Shown here piece after piece: positions 11,869-22,310 of a DNA stretch of 64,000 bases; the stretch's first letter is position 1, and every line of letters starts with the position of its first letter. The stretch spans positions 7,712,001 through 7,776,000 of the forward strand of contig JAILWY010000019.1 of assembly GCA_022113835.1 (NCBI GenBank), given 5' to 3'. The notes beneath the pieces were generated by a model. That model did no database searches, was not told where the DNA came from, and worked only from the letters and a program-made list of their open reading frames with translations. This DNA comes from Atopsyche davidsoni (Eukaryota > Arthropoda > Insecta > Trichoptera > Hydrobiosidae). Both the position numbers and the translations under genes were made by a program.

Positions 11869-14424
11869 CAATGGCAGGCGTTGAAGTGTGAGATTGTAGG
11901 TTTTTAACAATATTATTACATTGTGCATATAAATGTTTTACATCAGATTTGTGTAAATAACAAATAGTTTATTTCATTTGATTTTAATTCCAAGAGAGAT
12001 TATTATTTTATTTCAATCAGCTGCTAATAAAATATAGCTGTCTGATTTTGTATTTATTTTATTAATATAACATATGTAAACTTGAGTTTATTTTGCCTGC
12101 AAAGCTGTTATTGTTTTATTATTTTTAATTGATAAATCTTATTTGAAATTCATAGAATTTGATGGGTTGTCATGTGATCTCTAATATATGGTATAAAAAA
12201 TGTAAAAATATTTTACCATTTCTTGCACAAGTGCGTTTTAAACCTATTTAAATTTTTTTTGTAAATAGGGAGAGATATATTTTTATTCTATAAATAGAAA
12301 TAGGTTGAAAGGGAGCGTAGTAAGCAAAATTTATTGTGATCATAAATATGGTTTTTTAAAGGGGTATGAGATTAGTGAGGCAACATTGTTTGCGTGTACA
12401 TATATTGATATAAAGTAAGCAAGTATATTATTATGAATATAAGTAATATCACCTCTCAGCCTATTTTATTTTCGAAGTGAAAAAAAAATGGTTTTACTCC
12501 TGGAGTCTATATTTTTTAAAGCATAAACTTATTGCAACTGAATTCATTCAGTTAAAAACTATTGCAAATAAATGTATTATTTATGGTATATGCAATAAAA
12601 TTGATGTTTGTAAACTGTGTTTTTCATATATTATGTAATTATAAGTTTCAAAATATTTAGCTTTTTGAAATTATATTGTGTATAAAATTTGTATTGCAAA
12701 GTAATATCTTAAATAAAATACTTTTTTCCTCATGTTTTAATTTGATAGGTGATCGGTTTGGCCAACCTTTTACGTTGGCATTATCCTTACTTCCGGTCAC
12801 TAATGATATTAAAACATGTGGAAATATTACAAAAGTATTTTGTTTAAAACATTAAAATGTAATTTCACCAAGTATTCTGACAAAATTATTGAATATACTG
12901 CAAAGTATGTGATTTACTTTTAGTCAATACGATACGCGCAAATAGGATTATTATTTTCAATACTTGCTAATTTAGAGTTTTATATACCTGTAAAATTCTT
13001 TACTTGGTAATATAGCAGCCATGTTAAATATGAAATAAATAGCTATTATTTCACATAACTCGAAGTGCAAGACATTAAAAGCATGAAATTCAAATTCAAT
13101 AATCTATAATATTGTTATTTGAAGCTGTGGAATGTCACATGCCACAGTGTCACATTTGAAGCTTTGCCCTGCTCACGGCAGTTCTCTCGCAAACAGACAA
13201 ACCTCTTCAGCTTTTAATGTTCAATGCTATTGCAAATAAGTAAACATGATGTTCGGACAAACGGGAATACCAAGAAGTATGCAATAGTTATATAAGTGAA
13301 CTTGCATTTTCTGCGTAAATATGTTGTTAATGATTTTATAATTGACTTTTTTTTAATTAATTTACTTTGATTTATGCATTTATAAATGTAAGTACAAGTT
13401 ATGTTATTTAATGTGTTTCACATTTTCGCTTTGTATATAAAAATACAATATTAATTTATTAGAATTTAATGAATTAATCACAACTAAAAAGTCCACGGTA
13501 CATGTACACGCCAAGAGTGATTGTTTGGACTGGTGTATTCTAGACATTTGACGTTCAGTTACACTGCCATATTATATGTTATTAGTGGGGTTCTCTGACA
13601 CACCCACTTGGCATTCTTTTTCATTTCTTTATGCCAATAAAACTTTGTAATATCTCTGCATTTATTAGTTGTAGATATTGTGTTATATTTGATTAGAATT
13701 TTAATTCAAATTAGTTTCAGAGAAACAATAAAATTTAGTTTATGAGAACTCTTAATCAATAATTATACTATAATGTGCATATAATATTAGTTTGTATGCG
13801 TGATCTCAAAAAATTATAAATTAAAATATTTTATTTGCAAAAAAACTAGTATTTATACAATATTATTGATTATTAATTTTCAATATTTTAATATAAAGTA
13901 GTTATTGATTACATAAGTGTAAGCGTGTCCAAGTTTTCTTTGTGTTAAAATGCTTAGCATTCAAATGTTGCAGTTGATATGATGCAAGTCAGTCACACGA
14001 CTGGGCAACACTTTCAAACAGTATCATTATTTGTTTGAAGAATATTTTTTTACTGTTTAGTTTTTATCAAAGTTCCTAATTATTTTGTAATCCATGTTGG
14101 GGATAGTTTTATTACAATATTATGAATTTAGTTTAGTTTTATTTTGGATGGTATTTTTGTTTTCCAGATTAAAAAGTTGAGTGCATACACACAAAATTCT
14201 ATTCCTACATAAAATGTAAAAATTTAAACAAACCAAAGAAAATAAAAATTGTCTGCTATTATCTATTAATTTATTTGCATTAAAATAAATATTGATTTTA
14301 TAAACTGACTTTTTTTTCCATTAAAGAGGTCAAGCAAGAAATTGTATGAACCATCCCAAGCAAAAAGAAACTGATGAATTCACAAACATTAAGAATGTGG
14401 GGGGCACATATATATATATATTTA
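11869..14424. other. 3' UTR of the TMEM198-like gene and non-coding sequence
   Basis: After the TGA the sequence is AT-rich without coding signals. AATAAA motifs at 12026-12031 and 12594-12599 are candidate polyadenylation signals. A foldback repeat copy lies at about 12711-12850. From 12900 to 14420 I see nothing beyond AT-rich unique-looking sequence. Confidence 0.5.
12711..12850. repeat. Foldback repeat family, short copy
   Basis: Left arm (cctcatgttttaatttgata, then ggtgatcggtttggccaacc) is mirrored by a right arm ending ttaaaacatgtgg. The central phrase tttacgttggcattat is shared with copies near 23600, 31800 and 61810. Confidence 0.55.
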
Positions 14425-14426
14425 TA

Positions 14427-15231
14427 CGAGGGCGGTCCGTAAAATAAGATCCACGAATTTTTTTAACATCAAAAAACTGGTTTATTTGCAAAGAAAAGTA
14501 TTTTTGGAAAGTTCAGACTTTATTTTATTTTTCTACATAATCGCCGTTGCGTTCTATGCACTTCTGCATTCGAGGCACCCACTTCTTCAAACCAGAGTCA
14601 TAGAACTCTGCCGCCTGTCCGTGTAGAAAACCAACAACCGCGTTTTGCACCTCTTCACCTGTCTGGAATTGGGTTCCGCCAAGGTTTTTCTTCAACTCGG
14701 GGAAGGGATGGAAGTCACTTGGTGCTAAGTCTGGGCTGTAGGGTGGGTGAGACACCATTTCCCATCCAAATCCTTCGATGAGGGCTGCGGTTCGATTGGC
14801 GGTGTGCGGTCGGGCGTTGTCATGGCATTTTTGGTACCCATCTTGCGCAGACTTTTGAATAGCCTAAATGTTCAGTCAAAATCTTGTCAATTGTGGTTTT
14901 GCTTACCTCCGGAATCTTTTCGCACAGCTTCCGAACTGTAACCCGTTGATCTTCAAGCATTTCCGCTTCGACTTTGGCAATTGTTTCGTCGGAAACCGAT
15001 GGCTGCCCTGCACGGGCTTCGTCGTGGACGTCTGTTCGGCCGTTTTTAAAGTCCCTGACCCATCTGCGCACCATCCCGGAGCTCATACACTCTTCTCCAT
15101 ACACTTGACAAAGTTCTTCGTGAATTTCCTTCGCCGATTTCTTCTTAGCGGCCAGGCCTTGCCTGGCCGCGCATAGAAACGATCCTAGCGCCAGCGGCAG
15201 CCCGTGGAACTTATTTTATGGACCGCCCTCG
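14427..15231 (-). mobile_element. Internally deleted mariner element
   Basis: Terminal inverted repeats of about 30 bp start CGAGGGCGGTCC on both sides with two mismatches. TA flanks both ends (14425-14426 and 15232-15233), the mariner target site. The element is 805 bp against about 1.3 kb for a full mariner. The right neighbour is a long TA array. Confidence 0.9.
14525..15150 (-). pseudogene. Mariner transposase, deleted in the middle
   Basis: The N-terminal part (15150-14822) contains the helix-turn-helix region with [20 protein letters not shown] and WVRDFKNGRTDV, up to SKVCARWVPK. The C-terminal part (about 14820-14525) contains ANRTAALIEGFGWEMV and HPPYSPDLAPSDF, with the last aspartate of the DDD triad, to the stop. 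The central catalytic region with the first aspartate is missing, and the two parts are in different frames, so it cannot make an active transposase. Confidence 0.88.
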
Positions 15232-15232
15232 T

Positions 15233-15303
15233 ATATACATATATATATATATATATATATACATATACATATGTATATGTATATATATGTATATATATGT
15301 GTA

Positions 15304-15389
<86 letters not shown>

Positions 15390-15407
15390 CATATATACAT
15401 ACATATA

Positions 15408-15445
<38 letters not shown>

Positions 15446-15470
15446 CATATATACATACATATAAACATAC

Positions 15471-15529
<59 letters not shown>

Positions 15530-15550
15530 TATATACATATATATATATCA
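15233..15550. repeat. TA/TACA microsatellite
   Basis: More than 300 bases of TA with TACA and TATG variants directly follow the right end of the mariner. The six-frame Tyr/Ile/His open frames are artefacts of the repeat. Confidence 0.95.
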
Positions 15551-16383
15551 TACATCATTCTTAATGAGGCATCCTTTCGGTTAAATGTTGTTATGAGATT
15601 TTTGGGGTGTTCTGCAGTGATGACATTTTTGTTTTCTGATTTATCGGTCCTGGTATTGGGAAGACAAAAACTGCTATGTAGCAGAATACCAAAGAAATCT
15701 CAAAATCATTCATTGTTTTGTTCATTAACATGGACACGGACATTTTTCTGTATTTATTTTTCTCTTTTTAACTAACTTAAATATGACTAAAATAGACAGT
15801 ATGCAAATCTACTATAATAATAGCCATTGTGTGTGTATGTTTCATTTTTTGGTTCTCTATAGAATATCTTAAAAGATACAACTCTGATCTTTTGCATGTA
15901 AGTTTAGTAAATTTTTCCGCAGCTATGTGCCGAATTTCAAGACGATAGGATAATATTTTTATTCATAAACTAATTTAATAAAACTATAAAATATGCTTTA
16001 GCGAGTTTCAATATGTACTAATTATAGGATTTTGTTGTTCACCGCGAGAATTTCAAATTTAGAACTTTTACAAAAAAACAAATTTTGATGCTTCTTAGAA
16101 ATTTTCAGTTTGTCAGTTTGACACAAGTACAATCTTTATTTTTTCATCGAAATCGCATCAGAAATTATTAATCACATCATTAATAACTCAAAATGCCTCC
16201 TAAAAAAATAACACTGTCTACGCACAGCAAATGTAATTCAAAAAGAATTGCTCAATTGAACGTGATAAAGACTCCATCAAATAAAGACCGGTGCAGTGAA
16301 AGTGATGCGTTGTTTGTGACACGAAATGTGACAGATTTGTCAAGCAATGAATTGGAAGGAAAACGCGAGCAGCGTTTTTTTAA

Positions 16384-17416
16384 CACTTGGGGTGCGGGCG
16401 ATTTCCGCACGGAACTATGCGTGGAGCAGGCGTTTTTCGCGACATTTCGCGCGAAATTAAACATTTGGGTAAATTGCGATAACTTGGAAAATACTCATTT
16501 GATTTTTATATTTCTTTTTTTGTATTACTTATAATTGTACTATTCACAGTTCTGTGGACATAAATTCTACTTTCGAACATAGATTTTTTTTTCAACGCAA
16601 TTGTAAACATAATTTAGTTTTTTAAACTTTATTTCAAAATTTTATACAAAAAATGTTTACCTAAACATAAAAATAATCAATAATGTTTGAGTGTGTGATA
16701 TCTTTCAAAACATTCCATTACTTCATCGTCACTAGAATCTTCATCACTCGTACTCGTATTTTCAAGATCGCTATCACAAGAATAATTAGACAAATTGTCT
16801 ACACAAAACTCGTCATCACTATCGTCTGTATACTGCGACATTTTAGGTAAAAGCAAATAAAATCAATAATGATTAAAAATAGAGGTATTCTGAAAGGTTT
16901 TAGATATAAAAAAAAAAAATTATGTATTATGCGAACACTTTGTGGAACGATGTTATTTTATTTGGTTAAAAATTTCTATATAAATGTCTTTATCACAATA
17001 TATTTAAATATTTAAACGCGTAATAATATTCACGAAGCTCCAAAATAAAGACGTCAGGACACAAGAAGTATTTCTCAATAACTGTTTTCTTTGCACACTG
17101 GGATATCGGTCATAAAACTCGTAAACAATACATTGGTACTGCATTCCACCAGCGCCATAAAGTGCATTCTACTTACAAGGGATTTTTATGATCCCTGTTA
17201 CCCCAGCGGGTATGAAACGGTTCGCCTAGGCAGGTAGGTATCTTTGTGAAGGACAAACAAACAAATATTTCGTAATACGCAGTTGTAATCGGTCCGCGTT
17301 GACACTTTTATCGCATCCCACCCCTAATCTATATATACAAACCGAGTTTAGACGGCTCCCGCTGTCTACGCGTAATTCATGCGAGCCGTCTTAAGTCGGT
17401 TCCCGCACCCCAAGTG
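16384..17416 (-). mobile_element. piggyBac-type element, internally deleted
   Basis: Perfect 15-bp terminal inverted repeats CACTTGGGGTGCGGG / CCCGCACCCCAAGTG are flanked by TTAA on both sides (16380-16383 and 17417-17420), the piggyBac target duplication. Length is 1,033 bp, less than half an autonomous element. Only an N-terminal transposase remnant remains inside. Confidence 0.88.
16677..16841 (-). pseudogene. piggyBac transposase N-terminal remnant (54 aa)
   Basis: A - strand frame from ATG 16841 to TGA 16677 encodes an acidic peptide beginning MSQYTDDSDDEF and rich in Asp, Ser and Glu. This is the usual composition of the piggyBac transposase N-terminus. No DDD catalytic core follows. 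The frame is short, but its place within piggyBac-type ends supports it. Confidence 0.6.
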
Positions 17417-17646
17417 TTAAAATTCAAGTATGTGCATCGACATCAAGACAAAAAGAAACTGATACACTGCGTTTGTCTTCGATGAGAGTGCGTGCATCGA
17501 TAACGAGACAAAAAGAAACAGATACACAGCGAGCGCAGCGTATGTCCCCAAAGCGAGTGTGTGTATCCACATCGAGACAAACAGAAACAGAAGAAACAAT
17601 AAGACAACTCACACAGGAGTGTTTGATAGCGCTCGCTGCCACAATT

Positions 17647-18098
17647 TTAATTTGCGCTCAAAGCCCTGAATTTTATCATACAAATTGTGAATAAATTGTC
17701 CTTCGCCTTGAAGTTCCACATTAAGATCGTTGAGATGCTGATCATGTCGATAAGAAACCCAAAATCGCACATCCATTCTTTATTACCAAAATGAGGAAAG
17801 GCATATCCCTTCATATCCAAGAACAATTGTATTTCACTTTTTAAGTTGTATACTCTTTTTAGCATTGCACCTCTACTAAGCCAACGTACTTCGGTATTAA
17901 AAACCACGTCGCCATCTTCAGTTTCATATTTAGTTTCGGTTTAGTATGTACTACCATTTTATTATAATTAATTTTATAACAATATATTGATGGGAGAAAA
18001 TTGATAAAATAAATTCAATTTTAAAAATTCTTGGCGGGCCGCATAAACATATTTAACGGGTCGCAAGCGGCCCGCAGGCCGCGTGTTTCTCATCCCTG
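17647..18098 (-). mobile_element. hAT transposon fragment (ZBED5-like transposase piece)
   Basis: Reading on the - strand, the end at 18098 begins CAGGGATGAGAAACACG followed by CGGCCTGCGGGCCGC, a common hAT terminus. The frame 17907-17647 encodes FNTEVRWLSRGAMLKRV and LKSEIQLFLDMKG, which match the dimerisation region of ZBED5/GTF2IRD2-like hAT transposases. The rest of the transposase and the other end are missing. Confidence 0.72.
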
Positions 18099-18148
18099 GC
18101 TTAGATAATTAATATGACAAATTTTTTACATTTATATCTGGTTTTTAA

Positions 18149-19733
18149 CACTAAACATACCACGAGGGGTCAAATGACCCTTTTTGTAGTTTGATATAGA
18201 AAATGCGCATATAATTTTATCTTTTTTGCACATTTGACTTCATGACTTTTTCTAATTATTAAATACAAGTAATATTCTATTTTTGTATTGTGTATTTTTT
18301 GAGTTATGCTTGTAGTATACCTATTACTACCACAACGGGTCATTTGACCCAGAGAACAATTTATTGCTTTATAAGGTTATCGGATCAGAAATTATGGTGT
18401 ACATGCGTTTTCAACATATCGCATTCAATTAGTTGCACATTTCTGCAAAGACTGTTGCTTAGTTAGTTCAATCGAGATAACTGTGAATCAGAAATTCAAG
18501 AATGTGACTAAAATTTAAGATTGATTACAAGTTCTTAGAAGGTACAGTTACTGACGATGAAGAGGAAAATATTGTGACAATATGTCGTGGACGAAAAAAA
18601 ATGAGGTTACTTGGAAGAAGAGATATAAAAAAATGAACAGCACGTTGCGATTGGTGAAACTGTTTGGAAAGAGATACAAATAGGTGCTACACCTGGAAGA
18701 TCACCACTTCATAACGTTTTCAGGCAAGAAGTAGGCCCCACAGAATAAGCAAAACGTCATATTATGAAGGGTAAAGTTAAAACTGCATAACTGTTATAAA
18801 CCGGGTGCTAATATTACTGTAGACGAACAGCTATTTCCAACTAAAGTAAGATGTAGATTTACGCAATACATGCCTAACAAGTCTGATAAATTTGGAATCA
18901 AATCTTGGTTAGCATCGGATGTCGATAGCAAATACATCATAAATGCAACTCCATATCTAGGAAAAGATGAAAATAGGCCCTCTTCAGTACCACTCACTGA
19001 ATATGTTGTATTCAAACTCATGGAACTATTTACGGGTTGCGGAAGAGCTGTAACCACTGACAACTTCTTTACAAGTAAATCCCTTGAAACACAACTGCTA
19101 GTGAAAAAAACTATCCACTCAAATAAAAGGGAATTACCAATAATTGCGAAGCAAAAGAAAGATGATATGGAACGTTTTTCAGCAAAATCTAAGTCTCGCA
19201 GATGGCCTCTCCAAGTATTTTCAATATCCTTGATTTAGCTAGCATAAATGCCTGGATTTTGTACAAGCAAACGACAGGAGAAAATATCTCAAGACAAGAT
19301 TTTTTACTCCAGTTAGCAGTAGAACTTGCCGCCGATTTTCGAGAAGCTTGTAAACAACCAAAAGAAGAAACAAATACGAAAGGGACATTGCCTAAATCTA
19401 CGACAGATTCTTATCAACGTAAGACGTGTCAAATAGGTTATTGTAACGAAAATAAAACCATCAAAATTTGTTCTAAATGTCAAAAAAATGTTTGCGGAAA
19501 ATGTACAATGGAGACACCTGTATATGTAAAAAAAAATGCTATGAGCAATGAATTAAAAATTATTTTTCTTAGAATATGTAATAAAAATTGTTCATATACA
19601 TTTTTGTTTAATTATAATAAAGTTTATATATTTATTTCCTTCTTACATCCATATTTCATAGAAAACATAAAGACCGGTCATTTGACCGGATGTAGTACAA
19701 GTAGGTATATATCAAGTGCAGGTACGTTTAGTG
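18149..19733 (+). mobile_element. Second piggyBac element, internally deleted
   Basis: Ends CACTAAACATACC and (inverted) CACTAAACGTACC are flanked by TTAA (18145-18148 and 19734-19737). Length is 1,585 bp. Three palindromes related to GGGTCAWWTGACCC lie near the ends at 18167-18180, 18337-18350 and 19674-19689, and are probably transposase binding sites. Its ends differ from those of the 16384-17416 element, so it is a different family. Confidence 0.88.
18540..19540 (+). pseudogene. piggyBac transposase, deleted and frameshifted
   Basis: Recognisable blocks in order are an acidic N-terminal piece (DDEEENIV), GRSPLHNVFRQEVGP, the catalytic ITVDEQLFPTKVRCRF with its first aspartate, KSDKFGIKSWLASDV, and RAVTTDNFFTSKSLE with the second aspartate. 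After a deletion come the helical segment LASINAWILYKQTTGENISR and the C-terminal cysteine-rich domain (CQIGYC, then CSKCQKNVCGKC). The third catalytic aspartate region is missing, and stops and frame changes break the N-terminal half. It is inactive as encoded. Confidence 0.85.
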
Positions 19734-20237
19734 TTAAATACCTATTGGAGCTAAAGATGGGTGAAAATGTAATAAATATTTTTTCCTAAATAGTTTTTTG
19801 AAAATTTTCAATTCTTAGTATGTATTACTAAAATTTCAAACATTATGTCATTATTTAAAACTCATGACTCTATTATCATAGATAAGTTAATTTACTTGCA
19901 CTAATAAATAAGCATATGGTCAACTTCGGTATGGATCCAACTTCAAAGAAACCTATTTTGACATGGTTGTTTATTCTATTCTTGTAGAATGCTCACAAAA
20001 CTAGATTTTTTCATGAATCATCATAATGCATCTAACATGTAAGTAAACAATAAAATCCTTCACATTGTTAAATTTATTAGTTCACACTAATTGTTACACT
20101 ATGATTCTGTTTTAAAAGTAAATATTTCTCAATTGTGACAAATTTAATAGGGCTATATGAGCTCTGTCAATTTAACAGGTTCTAATAGCGATAGGTATAT
20201 TGTGACCAGATTTAGTTCTAGTCCAGAGTGACTACTA

Positions 20238-21120
20238 GGGTGGTTTGATAAGTCAAGCTACGCCATTTAGTTTGTGTTTTACAGCTAGTGAGAGCAGACA
20301 ACCTCGTGAATTTTAACAAAAATGGAAAAAAGTGAATTTCGCGTGCTGATTAAGCATTATTTTTTGCGTAAAAAAACCATCACTAAAACCAAGGCTGAGC
20401 TTGATAAATACTATCGGGACTCTGCTCCATCAATTTCAATGGTTAAGAAGTGGTTTACTGAGTTTCTTTGTGGTCGTACCAGCACAATTGACGCCAAACG
20501 TTCAGGTCGCCCAAAAGAGGTCGTCACGCCAGAAATCGTCGATAAAACTGCCGCGTAGAAGGTTAGGTTAGGTGAAAAATCCATTGAATGATATTGGACA
20601 ATCAGAGGATAAAAGTGCGTGAGGTGGCTGAGGCTGTACGCATCTCAACTGAGCAGATCATCACATTTTACATGAATATTTGGACATGAAAAAGCTATCC
20701 GCGCAATGGGTGCCGCGATTGCTCAATCATGTGACCATCTCAAAGGAGTGTTTGGTGATGTTCAGCCGCAATCCGAACGAGTTTTTGGGCCGTTTCGTTG
20801 CTGTAGACAAAATATGGATCCATCACACCACACCAGAGACCAAGGAACAATTAAGACAGTGGGTTTCTTCGGGTGAACATGCACTAAAGAAGGCCAAGGT
20901 GGGTCTGTCGGCCAACAAAGTCATGGTTACAGTTTTTTGGGATGCACGCGGTGTCATTCACATCGATTACCTTCAAAAGGGTAAAACGATCACCGGTAAA
21001 TATTATTCAGAGCTTTTGGACAGATTCGATATTGATTTGAAGCAGAAACGACCGCATTTGGCGAAGAAAAAAGTGCTGTTCCATCAGGACAATGCACGGG
21101 TGCAACGTAGATATTTTACT
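20238..21120 (+). mobile_element. Mariner element, 3' truncated
   Basis: The 5' terminus GGGTGGTTTGATAAGTC follows TA (20236-20237), as in irritans-type mariners. Transposase homology stops abruptly near 21115 and no right terminal repeat is visible, so the 3' third is lost. Confidence 0.85.
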
Positions 21121-21123
21121 TAA
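20322..21123 (+). pseudogene. Mariner transposase, broken and truncated
   Basis: The N-terminal helix-turn-helix region runs from MEKSEFRVLIKHYFL through KRSGRPKEVVTPEIVDK and then a stop (20556). A short insert with two TTAGG motifs sits there. The frame resumes around VREVAEAV and continues in 20680-21120: LSAQWVPRLL, FVAVDKIWIHHTTPETKEQ with the first aspartate, FWDARGVIHIDYLQKGKT and HQDNA with the second. The third aspartate motif (PYSPDLAP) is beyond the truncation. Confidence 0.88.
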
Positions 21124-21365
21124 GTTTTGATTAAATTTTATTGATCGGTTTTAATCAAAATTTGGTAAGGGTAAGTTGGCAAATAAAAGCTCTTATTTTT
21201 TAGTTTAATAAATTGAGCCGCAAATTATTGTTTACTTTCCAGGAATTTCAGCACTGAACCAAAGAGGGCATAAAACTGATCCAAACTCTCACTTTTAGAT
21301 AATTAACGAATTTTTGTGTATCCCTGACGTTTCCATTTCCAAAACAACAACTGTCATGTCACCAA

Positions 21366-21856
21366 GTTGTAGGCAGGGGTAGCCAACCCAAATGATCTTG
21401 CGGGCCACTTTGAAAATGCATCATAACTCCGCGGGCCACATATAACATTATATATCCCCATATTAGATTTAAATATACATTTGGAGATATTCTGGGGTCG
21501 ACTCGATTTAAACATGAAAGGGAGATGAATATATTTCAAAAATTTTGTTGTATTTCTTTTTATTCTTCAAGTGCCTCTCCTCAGAGGAGGCTGGCGATCA
21601 TTTCACTGAGCATATACTCATGCTGAACCAGTGTTCATGTTTTTCTAAGGGGAAAATAGTGTAGTGGGTCACCAGGTCCTCCTACGCAGCAGTTTTATAT
21701 TGGTAGGAAAAGTCAGCGTAATGCTGCAATATTATAAATCCTTTCCTTACAAAGCTCTGGCGTTACAATATCAAGAGCCCCCCCACCCCGACAAGGTACT
21801 TCTATATAAATATATTTTGTGTGCGATGGTGTGTGACTGGTTGGCGACCCCTGGCA
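21366..21856. mobile_element. Possible hAT MITE carrying a dispersed repeat
   Basis: The left end CAGGGGTAGCCAACC and the right end GGTTGGCGACCCCTGG are inverted and hAT-like, with GCGGGCCAC motifs inside the left end. The flanking 8-mers do not match, so the target duplication is lost or the pairing is wrong. It overlaps the repeat at 21567-21800. Confidence 0.4.
21567..21800 (+). repeat. Dispersed repeat family C, copy 1
   Basis: Shares long blocks (caagtgcctctcctcagagg, catttcactgagcatatact, agttttatattgg) with 60041-60240 in the same orientation and with 27928-28027 in inverse orientation. No coding content and no obvious pol III boxes. Confidence 0.7.
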
Positions 21857-22310
21857 TACAATGGCAGGCCGGGCGGCTCGCGTGCCGCGCTGGCCAGTGC
21901 TGTGCTGTGACGTTTGGTCGACGTGTATCATATTTACAGGCTCAGATGCTCGTATAGTTTTTACTAACTCGGTTTTTGTAACTCACTACAGATTACTAAT
22001 TTAATTCAAGGGAAAATGCCAGCTGCATAACCAATTGCCAATTCTTGACATATCATTGAGTTGTATTACGCGAGTGAGGTTATAATTTAATCATAATTCG
22101 TGGACTTGTCATTGTGGATCTAGACAATAAATTTTGGTATTATTACCAAGAAAATACTTTATTATGTACGTTTTATGAGAATTTCAACAAATTTCCTTTT
22201 TAAAAAATATTTCTCGGTGCAAATATATTGAATTTTTCATTAATATATCTCTTTTTCTTTCCAGCTGTTGATTTAATTATATTTCAATAGTGTTGCAGCT
22301 TATATCGACA

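Larger units (their letters stand above)
16193..17640 (+). pseudogene. Helitron-encoded N-terminal protein, interrupted
   Basis: The first part, 16193-16382, starts MPPKKITLSTHSK, the opening seen in insect Helitron/PIF1-like helicase proteins. The second part, 17421-17640, encodes their characteristic arginine/serine/glutamine repeats (RVRASITRQKETDTQRAQR and a second similar copy). If the piggyBac-type insert and one TTAA copy are ignored, codons run in frame across the junction (QRFF then KIQV). The protein is truncated before any Rep or helicase domain. Confidence 0.6.
15808..17650 (+). mobile_element. Helitron 5' portion, split by a piggyBac element
   Basis: The left end reads TCTACTATAATAATAGCC after an A, a typical Helitron 5' terminus (insertion between A and T). 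Downstream lies an N-terminal Helitron-associated frame at 16193, cut at TTAA 16380 by another transposon and continuing after 17420. The RepHel helicase region is absent: sequence beyond about 17650 switches to an hAT fragment. So this is a truncated copy. Confidence 0.6.
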
